A stretch of 64,000 nt of DNA from Theobroma cacao (Eukaryota > Streptophyta > Magnoliopsida > Malvales > Malvaceae). The translations under genes were made by a program, and so were the position numbers. The stretch is taken from contig NC_030851.1 in assembly GCF_000208745.1 (NCBI RefSeq), positions 41,157,225 through 41,221,224 of the forward strand. The letters are read 5' to 3'. Below the pieces are notes generated by a model. The model worked only from the letters and a program-made list of their open reading frames with translations, was not told where the DNA came from and searched no databases. Positions 1 through 11,500 of the stretch are shown one piece after another (position 1 is the stretch's first letter; each line of letters opens with the position of its first letter).

Positions 1-1
1 G

Positions 2-1216
2 AAAGGCAGGGCTGCTGATCTGGCTCTTCCTCCAAGAATTGTAAGTGTTCTTTATACATGCATGCTCTCACATGTGAATTGCAATAATACACACCCAAAC
101 ACACGCATCTGATGAAGTTCTGTTTGTTCTTAAAATTGTTGATATTGTTCTGCTGCCAATGCCCTCTTCCTGCAGGTTTCATTGAGGCGGGATACCATGG
201 ATATTAAAGAAACTGACTATTATGAATCCTTGTACAGTGAGAGTCAGGCACAATTTAACACGTGAGTTCCTTATTACTCTTTAGCTTTTGATTATTGAAT
301 TGGTTGAAGGAAGTACCTACATAAGTACCTTTTACAAAACTCTTAGTTGAAAAAAATAGATATTGAATTCTCAGAAATACTTGAAATGCTGTTGAAAAGA
401 TAAGATAAAGGAACCCTAATTAACTAGGATTGGGTTGCTCATATAACCACTGAACTTTGTTGTCTACTGATACCTTTACTTTCCAAGGTTTTGACTACTA
501 ACTCATTCTTTTTTCTCTAAAGGGAGGGAGGGGTACAAATAATTTGGATTTGTTAGCTTATTTACTATAGCTAGCTAGCTTTTTGCTGAACCATTTCTGT
601 CCATCTTTTATTGTACTGTGCCTTATGTTGTGATAGGTGTTTTTCGTTTGGATGTTGGAAGTTTGATTTGCTTTAATTTTGACTATTTTGTTAAGGTATC
701 ATCTATCTATTCAAGACATTGGTCATTGCTGTTAAATTTCCCATTACCTCAAAATTGGGCCAGTTCATGTTTTTATTAATGATATGAAAAATCTAGTTTA
801 AGCTACACTTTTAATGTTGTTTTAGGTATTTAAGCATTGGAATGTGGCTTTCTTTGTATGGTATTATATTTTGTGCTTTGCATTTTACATTTTGCTAGCA
901 ACTCAAGAAGTTGCTGATCTTTCTTAAAAATGGCTGTATTTTTTTCTGCCGCTTCTTTGCAGATATGTTCAAGCAGGAACTGTAATGAATAATTATGCTC
1001 ATATTTTTGACCTCCTCACTCGCTTGCGGCAGGTGAACATATTTGTATCACTTCAATAGACGAAATATTCTTTCTTGTACTGTGTATATTTTCAATTCAA
1101 TTTTTTTGTGGTGTTAATGAAACAATTATTCATATTGAATCAACTTGAAACTTGGTATGATCACCAACAAGAATAGAATATTGGATCTGATAGTCTAATA
1201 AAATGTGCATAATAAC

Positions 1217-1253
<37 letters not shown>

Positions 1254-1287
1254 ANNNNNNNNNNNNNNNNNNNNNNNNNNNNNNNNN

Positions 1288-1320
<33 letters not shown>

Positions 1321-4300
1321 CAAATAATTAAATGTACAACATATATATTTATTTGTATTCTCCCTAAATATTTTTGTGTTTATGTATATTGTGTGTGTCT
1401 GTATGTGTGAATATTAAGAGATATTTTTATTGTATATCAAAAAATAAACATTATAATCATATTTATTAAGCTGTAGTAGTTTTATTTATTTTATAATTAT
1501 ATATTTAATTATTGATATAATAAGATAAATTTTGTCTAACAATTATTATGAAGGGATGATATTATATCAATGATGTTTTTGAAGGTGTTATGGTCACCCT
1601 TTCAAGGAGTGATACTGTTGAAAGGGGTGATGGAGGTTCATTAGCTAGTTATTATCACTTAAGACAATACCAAACTGATGATCCTATCACTGCTAGTTGC
1701 ATCACTCCTATCACCCTTATTACCCATAGCAAAATCCCCTAAGAGAATAGGACTTCATTTTTAGAAAATGATAGAGAAAAAGGAAAACAACAGTCAGAAT
1801 TGTATACTGATCTTTCCAATTGATGTTTATAATATCTTGTGCAAAATTATAGGCTGTTGATCATCCTTACCTTGTGGTATATTCGAGTACTGCTTCACAA
1901 AGGGCTGGAAGCATAGTAAACAGTGATAAGAATAATGATGAACAAGTATGTGGCATTTGCCATGACCCTACAGAAGAGCCAGTGGTGAGTTGCACTTTCT
2001 GTTTGTTCTTTTTAGTACTTTTATTCCTGTAGTTCTTCTTCTTGGCTTTAAAAGCATGTAACTTTTATACAAGCTCAAAACAGTTATACTAATTGACTCA
2101 TCCATGGTCATGTTTGAGCAAGTCGTAAGAATGAGAAGTCACTTTAAAGGATAGGAACAAAATAATTGCTACAGATTGATTCTATTTCTATAAAACTGAT
2201 TTATACACTCTCCATCTCTGTGATACTTTTGAACATCCAATTAAGTGAAAAAGTTGGCAGAAGATGTATCTTTCCTTTACTTTTGGTTTGAAGTGCCTAG
2301 TTCTAATTGTTTCAGGTTACTGCATGTGCACATGTCTTTTGCAAGGCTTGTCTGATTGATTTTTCTGCCTCCTTGGGACAAGTCTCATGCCCATCGTGCT
2401 CAAGATTACTCACTGTTGATCTGACCACAAAAGCAGATGCTGGAGGGCAGTCTAGCAGAACAACACTGAAGGGGTTTAAATCCTCAAGTATTCTAAACAG
2501 AATACAACTAAATGATTTTCAGACAAGCACAAAAATAGAGGCTTTGGTATGTTTTATTGGAATTCTCTTGAATTGAAAAAGAAGTTGCTAGAATTCTACT
2601 CTATGTTGCTCAACCATCAGTTTGCATTATCTAGAAGAGTTGTTTATGGCTATTTTATATCTGTCATTTATCATTTTTTGGCATGACTTTACTGATTGGT
2701 TAAGAGTTTAAAAAAAAAAAAATCCTTTTAAGGCCTTTCAACAGTAGGTTTGGAGTTCCCATTTGGCTTGTGTTTTTGAAATTCAAAATTCTTCTGCAAA
2801 TTCTAATTTCCAGTGGCTTTATGTGTAAACTATGTTTTGATTGAAATTGCAAAGCTAGTATTTGAGCATCAATCTGGTCTGTCTTGTCATGCTTCAGTAA
2901 TTCTATATATCGCTTATAAATTCACTGCAATGTTATGTGCTACTCGTTCTAGAAACTAGAAGCAGCTGAATTCTTATGTCAAGGTGAATGGATGATAACA
3001 ATGAGAAAGATACATGAAAGGAATAGGTAATACCATATTCAATGGCATGAATGAAGCAGCTATAATAGTAAAGTGTCTTGGTCTGATCATGTAAACTGAT
3101 TTAGGTCACTGCATTTAGAAGACATGCTTTTCGAATTATTATTGTTGTTGTCATTGTTATTACTTTTAGTTTGACTGTGATCATTACCATGAGCGGACTG
3201 GAAATTTGCCTCTGTATTGTATGGCATATCCATATTGTTTATAGTTCCATCTCTTGATTCTCTCTGCTGACTGGGTTTGCTTGATTTTAGAGGGAAGAAA
3301 TTAGTTTGATGGTGGAGAGGGATGGTTCTGCCAAAGGAATTGTTTTCAGCCAATTCACGTCTTTCTTGGATCTCATAAATTACTCCCTCCATAAGGTTTC
3401 TAAAATGAGAATGGAAAAAACTCTATTTTAGTTCTTTCTGTAGATTAAAAAGATGTAATTGTGATATAGTGGCCTGTTTTGCAGTCTGGCATAAACTGTG
3501 TTCAATTAGTAGGGAGCATGTCCATGGCTGCAAGAGATGCTGCAATAAAGAGATTTACTGAGGATCCAGATTGCAAGATTTTTCTCATGAGTTTGAAAGC
3601 TGGAGGTGTCGCCCTCAATCTTACAGTGGCATCACATGTAAGCAATATCCTCTCTTTAGGTCATCCAATTATATCTCTGATATTTGGTGGGATCCATTTG
3701 CAAAAGCAATTTATTTCATTTCCTTCTCTTAGCTGGAATTGCATTTTTTGCAGTTAATAATTTCCTACTTTCAGATTCTTGACTATGGTCAAAAATGAAT
3801 ACTAAAGTAGTATTGCTTGAAATTCTATTAAGTTGCATAGGCTCCATTTCTTTGCTGATTAAAACTCAAATTTTTAGTTGGTTTTTGGTTCTCTTTATAA
3901 GTTATCATCTCAAACCTTCATTAATCCTCATATTAACACCCTTTCTTCCATACAAGTCATCTTCCACCATCTATGAATAAGGAGAAAATTGACTAGGGCA
4001 CTTTTCTGTCCAAATTTATTTGACACAGATATTTCTGTTATTTGATTTATTTAAATTTGTCTTGGTTTCTACTTCATTCTCGTCTGGAGGTATGTATGTA
4101 GTTTATCTTATTGATTGGGAAAAAGGTAGGAAAGGGCAGCCGAGGGCTGGGGAAGGTGGTTTGGAATGGTATTCGGTTGTAAACATTTTCTATGTTCTTA
4201 GAATGGCGTCATCTTTGAACCTGTTTAGGTTTTCTTGATGGACCCTTGGTGGAACCCAGCTGTGGAGCGTCAAGCACAAGATAGAATTCACCGAATTGGC

Positions 4301-4673
4301 CAGTGTAAACCAATAAGGTTGAGCTTCTCCCCTTTGGTCCTCAAAGATTCTATGGAATTATTAGCTAGGTTCATTTCTCTTTTGTGTTAATGGGACTAAC
4401 GCATCCTTCTGGTATAGGATTGTGAGATTTGTTATTGAGAACACAATAGAGGAGAGGATTTTAAAGCTGCAAGAGAAGAAGGAATTAGTATTTGAAGGGT
4501 ATGAATCAATTTAAATTTGAAGCAAACTTTACTTGTCAAACTGATATAGAACATTTTGGCAATTTGATCAATGCTATTCTTTTGTTTCTAATGGTTATAG
4601 GACTGTGGGTGGCTCTACAGAGGCTCTAGGAAAATTGACAGAGGCAGACATGAGATTTCTATTTGTGACTTGA
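2..4673 (+). CDS. RAD16: RAD16-like SNF2 helicase with RING finger (3' part)
   Basis: This is the C-terminal 352 residues of a RAD16/RAD5-type SWI/SNF ATPase; the 5' exons lie before the window. Exons read as 2-40, 176-261, 963-1032, 1853-1984, 2316-2546, 3291-3395, 3485-3637, 4229-4317, 4418-4498 and 4601-4673, all GT-AG with phases that match. A C3HC4 RING ([17 protein letters not shown]) spans the 1853-1984 and 2316-2546 exons and sits upstream of the helicase C-terminal lobe, the layout typical of this family. The lobe shows [53 protein letters not shown] and a terminal [10 protein letters not shown]. In yeast, RAD16 acts in global-genome nucleotide excision repair with a RING ubiquitin-ligase activity; the same role here is inferred from the family. 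No frameshift or premature stop is seen. Confidence 0.93.
1220..1318. repeat. (AT)n microsatellite with 33-N gap
   Basis: A long TA dinucleotide run in the RAD16-like intron is interrupted by N at 1255-1287. The true repeat length is unknown, so the N run is best read as a sequencing or assembly gap inside the microsatellite. Confidence 0.95.
1583..1741. mobile_element. possible small MITE-like inverted repeat
   Basis: This intronic segment has related inverted halves. AGGAGTGAT followed by a GTGAT-containing stretch near 1595-1635 recurs as its reverse complement (ATCACTCCTATCACCC) near 1700-1723. No clear target-site duplication was found. It could be a decayed MITE or merely a local inverted repeat. 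Confidence 0.3.
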
Positions 4674-5304
4674 GCTGGGATGAAGCAAAGTTGTGTTGTT
4701 GCAGCTGTAAACTTGTAACTCTTGTTCAAGTGGTGATGTGAATATTGCTTGTCAAGTGTTGGTTTTCTGAGGTGGATTGTTTGTTTAAAAGTAAAAGTAG
4801 CAGATGTCAGAATTTCAGTTTCTGGTGACTATGTATGTAGCAAGTAAAACTAGTGGTTTTCTTTGTGTAAAGATAAGATTTAAGACTAGATTGAAGAGGC
4901 AAAATATCTCCGGGTGTCCTTGGTTCTTTCATTTTGTTTTTATATTATGAGTTAATGTAGTACTGCAGGAGAGTCGAATTGTTACAAGTGATGTGACGGT
5001 TATGATTTTGCTCTTAATCTGTCAAGGGTTGGACGAAAAAGAGCAAAAAGAAAAGGAAAATTTTTGTTTTTGTTTTTGTAAATACATGCCTTGTTTGGTA
5101 ATTATGTTTCCCAAACCCAAAAACTAAAAACAGAATTTGAAAAAGAAAATATAAAATCAAGTCGAATGCTAAGCTGTTTTTCAACTACATTGGTAGTGTG
5201 AAGGCAACAGGCGAATAACTCAGAGATGTTACATCACAATTAACAAATCGATTATTACTATTTTGACGTTCAATCGTCCACGCCCTACCAAAGGGCAAAG
5301 GGGA
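4674..5304. other. RAD16-like 3' UTR and BAP31-like upstream region
   Basis: This non-coding stretch lies between two head-to-tail + strand genes. It holds the presumed 3' UTR of the helicase, from 4674 to perhaps 4950, followed by AT-rich DNA. I see no further gene. Confidence 0.6.
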
Positions 5305-5323
5305 CGTGGAAAAGCATGATTGC
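5305..5323 (-). promoter_or_regulatory. near-consensus ER stress response element (ERSE)
   Basis: Read on the + strand this is CGTGG-N9-ATTGC, the reverse complement of GCAAT-N9-CCACG. The ERSE consensus is CCAAT-N9-CCACG, so 9 of the 10 specified bases and the exact 9-nt spacer match. It lies about 20 bp upstream of a TATA-like box and 140 bp upstream of the BAP31-like start codon. The gene encodes an ER membrane protein, so unfolded-protein-response control through bZIP and NF-Y factors is plausible; that is inference. Confidence 0.5.
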
Positions 5324-5342
5324 TTTACTTGCCCGGCAATGC

Positions 5343-5350
5343 AATAAATA
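5343..5350 (+). promoter_or_regulatory. TATA-like box of BAP31-like gene
   Basis: AATAAATA lies about 115 bp upstream of the start codon at 5467. That leaves room for a transcription start near 5375 and a leader of about 90 nt. It is a weak match to TATAAA but the only candidate close to the gene. Confidence 0.4.
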
Positions 5351-5466
5351 GATTTTCGTCGGTGGAAACATACACCCCAAGTATCTGTTCCACTTCAATT
5401 CAACCCTCCAGAGCAAAAAAACTCAAAGCAACACAAACTCAAACTCCTTTCCTTTGAGCTTTGAGC

Positions 5467-7599
5467 ATGATTCAGCTACTCTACTCTGTGATAATGCTTC
5501 AGGTGGGTTTCATAATCACCCTGCTCTTCAAGACCCCTTTCAGAAAGCTCCTAATAATGGCGTTGGATCGGGTCAAGCGAGGAAGGGGCCCCGTCGTCCT
5601 CACGACCGTCGCCGCCACTCTCATGGTGGTGCTTGCATCCACCCTTTACAGCATGCTCAAGATCCAGCGCCGCACCATCGACGCTGCTGCCCTCAATCCC
5701 ACCGACCAGGTTCTTATGTCCAAGCATATGCTTGAAGCTTCTCTCATGGGTATTTCTCTGTTCTATTTTATTTTAAAGCTTTCCCCTTTGTTCTATTGTT
5801 TCTTTTGCTTTCAAAATTTCTGATTGCATTGGTTTCCTATGGTTGGATTATGTTAGTTAATTATCTCAGTGATGCCGTAGTTAATTTGATTTTTACCGCT
5901 CCAGTCCAGTTGCCTGGTCTGGTTGGTGGTTAATAAAATCCGCTGTTGGTAGCAACATATGAGAAATGCAAATTTTATCCATTCATCTTTCAATTTCCAA
6001 ACAAGAGCATGTACAAGCATAGCACATTTAGTTATGCATGGCATTCCACATTCTTATTTCACCTTCTGTATGTATCATTTTCATTTAAGCGCTAGTAAGT
6101 CCCAATAAGTAGTATTATGCTGCTAGCTGATAATCACCATTCTGTAACGTAGTTTGAACTTTCCATTAAGGAGCTGATGTTTTTATGCCATTTATATAAA
6201 TGGCCTGCAAAAATTTAGAATATGCAAATATATGATATATTTGTGTTTGTAAACCTCTTAAATAGCATTACCTCAGAATCAGTGTTGCCTAATTCTTGGC
6301 TTGTAGATGCCTAGTCAGTAACTTTTTTTTTTTGATAGCTAATAGAGAAAAAGTAAATTCAAGTCTGTTCCTTGGTGCATTAACTAATGATATTCTTTAA
6401 AACTTGCTTATAAGTCTGAATTGACTGAACTAGATACATGTATTCAGTTTTAATGCCTGAAACTATGTTGACTTCTGAAGAACTAGTAATTTTCATTATG
6501 TTTTCATTTGCTTCCATGTCCCTCTTGGTTTTACATCCCTATCTGAAATACTTGGTATATTATTTCTTGAATGGCTGCTTTCTTCTGCAGGAGAGGGTTT
6601 GATAGAAATATAGGTTAGACATGATGAAAGCTGACAGTTTCTTTTGTTTTTCTTTGAGTTGAGTGGATTTTTGTAATAATTCTATGATCTGGTTATTTAA
6701 AATTAACATACGACGTAGCTTACTTTACTTACTTCATGCTTGTTGATTCAGTGGCTTGTTACTTATCCCATTGAAACAATGTTTTGGTGCCATGGTAATG
6801 CTTTAGCCCTTAAAAGTTTTAGCAAGGTAGGCTACAGTTTAGTTGGCTTCTGATAGTCTGTGTGGTGAGGAGATCCTCTTGCTAGTTTTCTGTGCTATAA
6901 GCATATGCATCACGTAATATATTTATTTCTTAATAAATAATTACTAGGAATTGATTTCTATGAAAATTTTCTTGCCCAAATATCTGGGAGCTTTTGTATT
7001 AATGTTGTTTTCGTGAGTTACATGGAACTAATTGTAAAGATTGAGTTGTATGTGTTATTGTCTAGATTGCTTGGTTGCTAAATGGCTCAAAACTTTGAAG
7101 TTTTCAGACACCATAGTATATACTCATCTCTCTTACCTTCTGCTATGCGTTCTAATTGGATATAGATATCAGGAGTGTCATTTTCTTGTTGCTTTTCTTT
7201 TGAATGTATACTTTATTTGCAGGTTTCGTGTTATTCCTTGCACTGATGATTGATAGATTGCACCATTACATAAGAGAACTTAGGTTCCTCAGGAAAAGCA
7301 TGGAAACTGCGAAAAAACAAAGCCAAGGCTACGAGGACAGGAAAAACGCAGGGGAGCTTAAAGCCTTGGGGGAAGAGACTGTTATATTGAAGACCAAGAT
7401 CAAGAAGTTAGAATCTGAATGTGAGACAAAATCGAAGGAGGTCGAGGCTGCACAAGCTGAAGCAGAGGCGCTTAGGAAACAATCTGAAGGATTGCTTTTA
7501 GAGTATGATCGTTTGCTGGAGGACAATCAGAATCTTCAAAATCAGTTGGAGTCAATTGAGCAAAGTTTGTCAGAACCGGGTGCAAAGAAAAACATGTAA
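5467..7599 (+). CDS. BAP31-like ER membrane protein
   Basis: Two exons, 5467-5749 and 7223-7599, encode 219 aa. The ATG at 5467 opens directly into a hydrophobic helix, as in the family. Three membrane segments are visible, roughly residues 2-22, 45-65 and 95-112, followed by a long charged coiled coil from about 120 to 213 (heptads in KALGEETVILKTKIKKLES). The last four residues are KKNM, a canonical KKXX dilysine signal for COPI retrieval to the ER, as in animal BAP31. Family members act as ER cargo receptors or quality-control factors; the exact plant role is not shown by sequence. The single intron is about 1.47 kb with a GTATTT donor. An ERSE-like site lies in the promoter. Confidence 0.92.
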
Positions 7600-8552
7600 A
7601 TTGCTCTTTAATGCGGATGTTAGAGATTTTAGTGGGCAGAGGAGCTGGCACCTGGCGGTGGTTGTCACTAGATATAAAAATAAATAATATGAAACTGAGA
7701 AAGCTTTGTGCCGCCATAAATGGGATAAGTTGTGTGTTTAAGGCTTGGAAAAGGCCCAATGCCAATGCCCCAGCAACTGACTTTACATCCGAAAGATGTA
7801 GTTGTAGGAGTAGTAGTAAATAGTAACATTTTGTGTGTAAAAGAAAACAGAGGCGCTTGGGCTCTAAAGCCGGCCTAGCAGTGGCGCTCTTACCCAAGTA
7901 CCGTGGGTCGTGATTATTGGAACGACAATTCAATAATCAACAAGATAAGCCTAAGTGAGTAAATAGTTTCACAGTAACTATTGAATATCCATTGTTTCTC
8001 TTGTCAACTTATTTTTGTTTGTTTATAATTTAGTTTATTTCCAAGACAAATAAGATTAAAAAAGAAAAAGGACAGAGATTTTTGGTACTTATAATTAAGT
8101 GACTGTCGACTAACATCATTGGATGGGCCAAGTCCAAGTCCAGAGCAGTTAGTTTGAAACCACAGGGGCTTAGTGAACTGTAGATTAAAAAAAACTTGAG
8201 GGGGTTTTTGTCTTTTTTGTCTTTGCTATGTTGCTGTTGCTATGCCATTGATTACAAAGATACCTGAAGGTCTCCCATGTCTATCTTCCTCCCTAGTCCC
8301 TTAACAAGTGCATCTGACTCCTGTCTCAGTCATTGCCGTGGCGCAGGAACCACCTTTTCGTTTCCTTTTTGTTATTTATTTATTTTCCTCCTCCTTTTCA
8401 ACTCTCTTCTCTAAGCCGCGGTTTCCGTCTCTCTCCTGAGTGTGTGTGATTGTGAGAGAGATACCGGTTAACGTCTCAGGTTTCTGTTGTTTGGTACGTT
8501 TACTTACATCTTTGGGGTTTGTTGCAATTGGCGTTTCCCGTTTGTAGGGGGA
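7600..8552. other. intergenic: BAP31-like 3' UTR and next promoter
   Basis: No gene was seen. The first few hundred bases are the likely 3' UTR of the BAP31-like gene. A locally GC-rich patch at 7848-7920 contains the inverted pair CTTGGG/CCCAAG. The stretch before the next start codon (8360-8550) is pyrimidine-rich, as in many plant core promoters, without a clear TATA box. Confidence 0.6.
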
Positions 8553-11500
8553 ATGAGCGGTGCCTTTAGTCTATTTGAGTCATGGCATATCCCTTGTACC
8601 AGATTTCTTTCAAGAACCTTCCAGTTTTCAAGAGGTTAAGACGCTTCCTTTTTATCTGCTTCTTGTTAAAGATAAATAAATTCCATTATTCCCATCTTTG
8701 CTCTCCAAATGCAGGCTCCTACGATATGCAGAGGCCTATCAAGCGTCAGGCCTTGTGCTTCTGTAGAAACATGCAGACTGTAACTTGTGAGATCGTCGAT
8801 GCAAGCTATGTACCCGCTCCCCAAAATAAACCCAAGGTTCTTTTATGTTTCTGGTGGATTAAGCATTTTTTTTCTAAATTTGTTTTATAATAAGCAAAGC
8901 AGCGTAAGCCTGCTTTTTTCTCTTAAGCTACCAAAGGCTTGTAATTTTTAGAAAGTTGTTGGAGCAAGATACTGTCTTTGGTAAAGTCTAAACGTTGGTA
9001 AATTCATATACTATAAGATTGTGATCTTCGTTTCTTTCTTGCTGGCACAAAATGTACTAATGGCTCATACAGTCTTGTGTCTTCTATTTTAAGGACTAAA
9101 TATGTATCTGCATGGATGGTGTTGGAAATTCTTCAAGAGATGAGACATTAGTCTGTGAATGATTATTCTCATGTCTATATGACCGTTTATCACTAACCAT
9201 TGAGTTTCACAGGCCAAGTGACCATTTATCATTTTCATGACCGTTGCTTCATTCTATATGTAGACTTATGTGGTATGACCAAGTCCATATCTTTACTCAG
9301 TGAGTCAATGCAAAGGGTTCTTTCTTAATGATATGATATATTATTATTCTCATGTCTATAAGTTATGCACATCACATATGATTATTCATTAACCTGAAAA
9401 AATGGATTTTATGATGGTTTTTGTTTGATTCTAAGGATAAACGATCACCACAAGTGGAAACTATTGGTGCATTTCAAAAGCTGCCCATGGTGATGCCATC
9501 AGTTGATATTTTCCATTCTGCGATGAGGAAGGCAAAGAGGGTCTTACCTACAAAAGGTAATTGAATAAATTCATTCATCTGGTCAATCTTAAATTCAATT
9601 GCAACATGTCAGATTGTTGGTCTAGCATGACATTCTGTTTCCTCCCTAGGGATTGCCAACATTGCAAGGAGAGAAAGAAACAGAGGTGCAAAGCAACTTG
9701 ATGCACTGATGAAAGTATGATATTATTCCAGTGTCTATTGATTCGTTTAGAGTAGAAGACAACTTCTACTTTGTACTAATGAATATATTGCTTGAATATA
9801 ACATTTTTTTTATTTGCTTCATCTTCAGGAATTAGCAGTTCCATTAAGAGGGTACATAGAAAACTTCCCCAAAAGAATGTACTTGCATCCTTATGAACGG
9901 TCTCTTATTGAGTTGACACTTGGGGATGGAAATTATGAAGAGGTAACACTCATGAATGGCTCAGTCTTGATATTCAAGCGTTCTTAATTGAATAGATTGG
10001 ACCTATATATATATATATATATAAAATTATGATGCTTTTATCTGTTCAATCTGTGAGCACTTCTGTTCCCCTCCCTCTTGATGAGTGGCTTTTGGATGCG
10101 AATGTTGAACTTAAGTGCTGTCCCTATGGAATAGCATCTTATAAGTAAGCAAAATGGTATCCTTGTAAGTTTTATTACTGTACGTGGAAGGTTCATTCAC
10201 CCTTTGGTCCTTTCTTTCAGTGCCATATTAAAACATAATAATTGTCGTACCCTTGTGTGCTTTTTGGAATTACAGTATTCAGAAGGTTCATTCACCTTTC
10301 CCTCTTTTCTTTCAGTGCCATATTAAAATATAATTATTGTCTCAACAGGTCTTGAGAAAGGTAGATGCTCTAAGGAAGAAGGTTGTATCTGTTGGAAAGG
10401 AACATGCTTCTCTCTGTGCCAAGGTTATATTCTTCCCTTCAAACTATATTTAAAGGAATTTTTTTGAAGGAGATGGTCCTTAACACCTATTCTCTTTTAT
10501 TTGATGTGGCAGTGACATTCAAACACAAATTGAATTTAACAATTGACAGTATAATATAAGCTATGTGAATCCGCTAACTTTTTGTATGTTTTAATTTACA
10601 TCATAAGGCATGGGAAATCTTGATGATTTTGACTTTAGCTGGACTAAAATTGAGAAAGATTTGATATTCCCCTTATTTTATGCAGTCTGAAATTCGTAAT
10701 AACTTGACATTTATGTAGCATGAATTTGTTCCTCGTAAGTCAATTATCTACTGATTTTCTCCTTTGCAGTCTTTATCGAAAAGGGAAGCAGAGGAACGAC
10801 TGACTGAGGTAAGTAATTGTCTGCTTTCAATACAGATCTTTATTGATATTCATTAGTATTATTAATTTAGTATATTTTCTGTTTAGTTCAGGGTTTGGAG
10901 AAACTTCAAGAAATCTTCAAACGTGAAGGGCAGGCTGTTGATAACTTATTGTACATTGCCAAGGTATATAAGTAGAAATCTTTTAAAAGTATCTATTTTA
11001 TCAGAAAGCAATAATTAACTCAAAGTGTAGAACTAAAAATGTAGAATAATAACCTTTTCAGTATGGAAGCAGGAATTAAAAATGTCTATTTTGGCATAAG
11101 GAATAACTAAAAATAGAACAATATATGTTGCTCGGACTGTTTATTTTTCCTAAAGAACTCATGTCATGTATCCAATAACTCAAAGTGCAGTTGGATTTGA
11201 GGGTATGAGCCTCCAAATATGAGGAAAATTTTACGAAGAGGACAGTATAGGGATGCATACCCATATCCTACATTTATACCAGAGTTTGAACAATAGCTCT
11301 TAAACTTAGCTTGACTTCAAAGAATACTATAAATTCCGAGTTTCTTGTTATTTAATCTTGAATTTTCTTGACATGTGTTTTCCGTAATTGATGTGTTCTT
11401 TTGCTAATACAGGCATGTAGATGGGCACATTTATATAGATTTGCACGTGCATTGGTGTTGCCTGTGTTTTTGCATGTGTACATGTATTGTTTCATGTGTA

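Noticed and set aside
3087..3392. 101-residue frame on the - strand over a RAD16-like exon
   Set aside because: It is antisense to a well-supported helicase exon (3291-3395) and low-complexity (poly-Asn) toward its C-terminus.
7848..7920. GC-rich patch with CTTGGG/CCCAAG pairing as a possible small RNA
   Set aside because: It is not a tRNA, shows no convincing C/D or H/ACA boxes, and the pairing is short; it lies in the likely 3' UTR.
7472..7933. 153-residue - strand frame at the BAP31-like 3' end
   Set aside because: It overlaps the coiled-coil coding exon in antisense, shows no recognisable domain and lacks gene signals.
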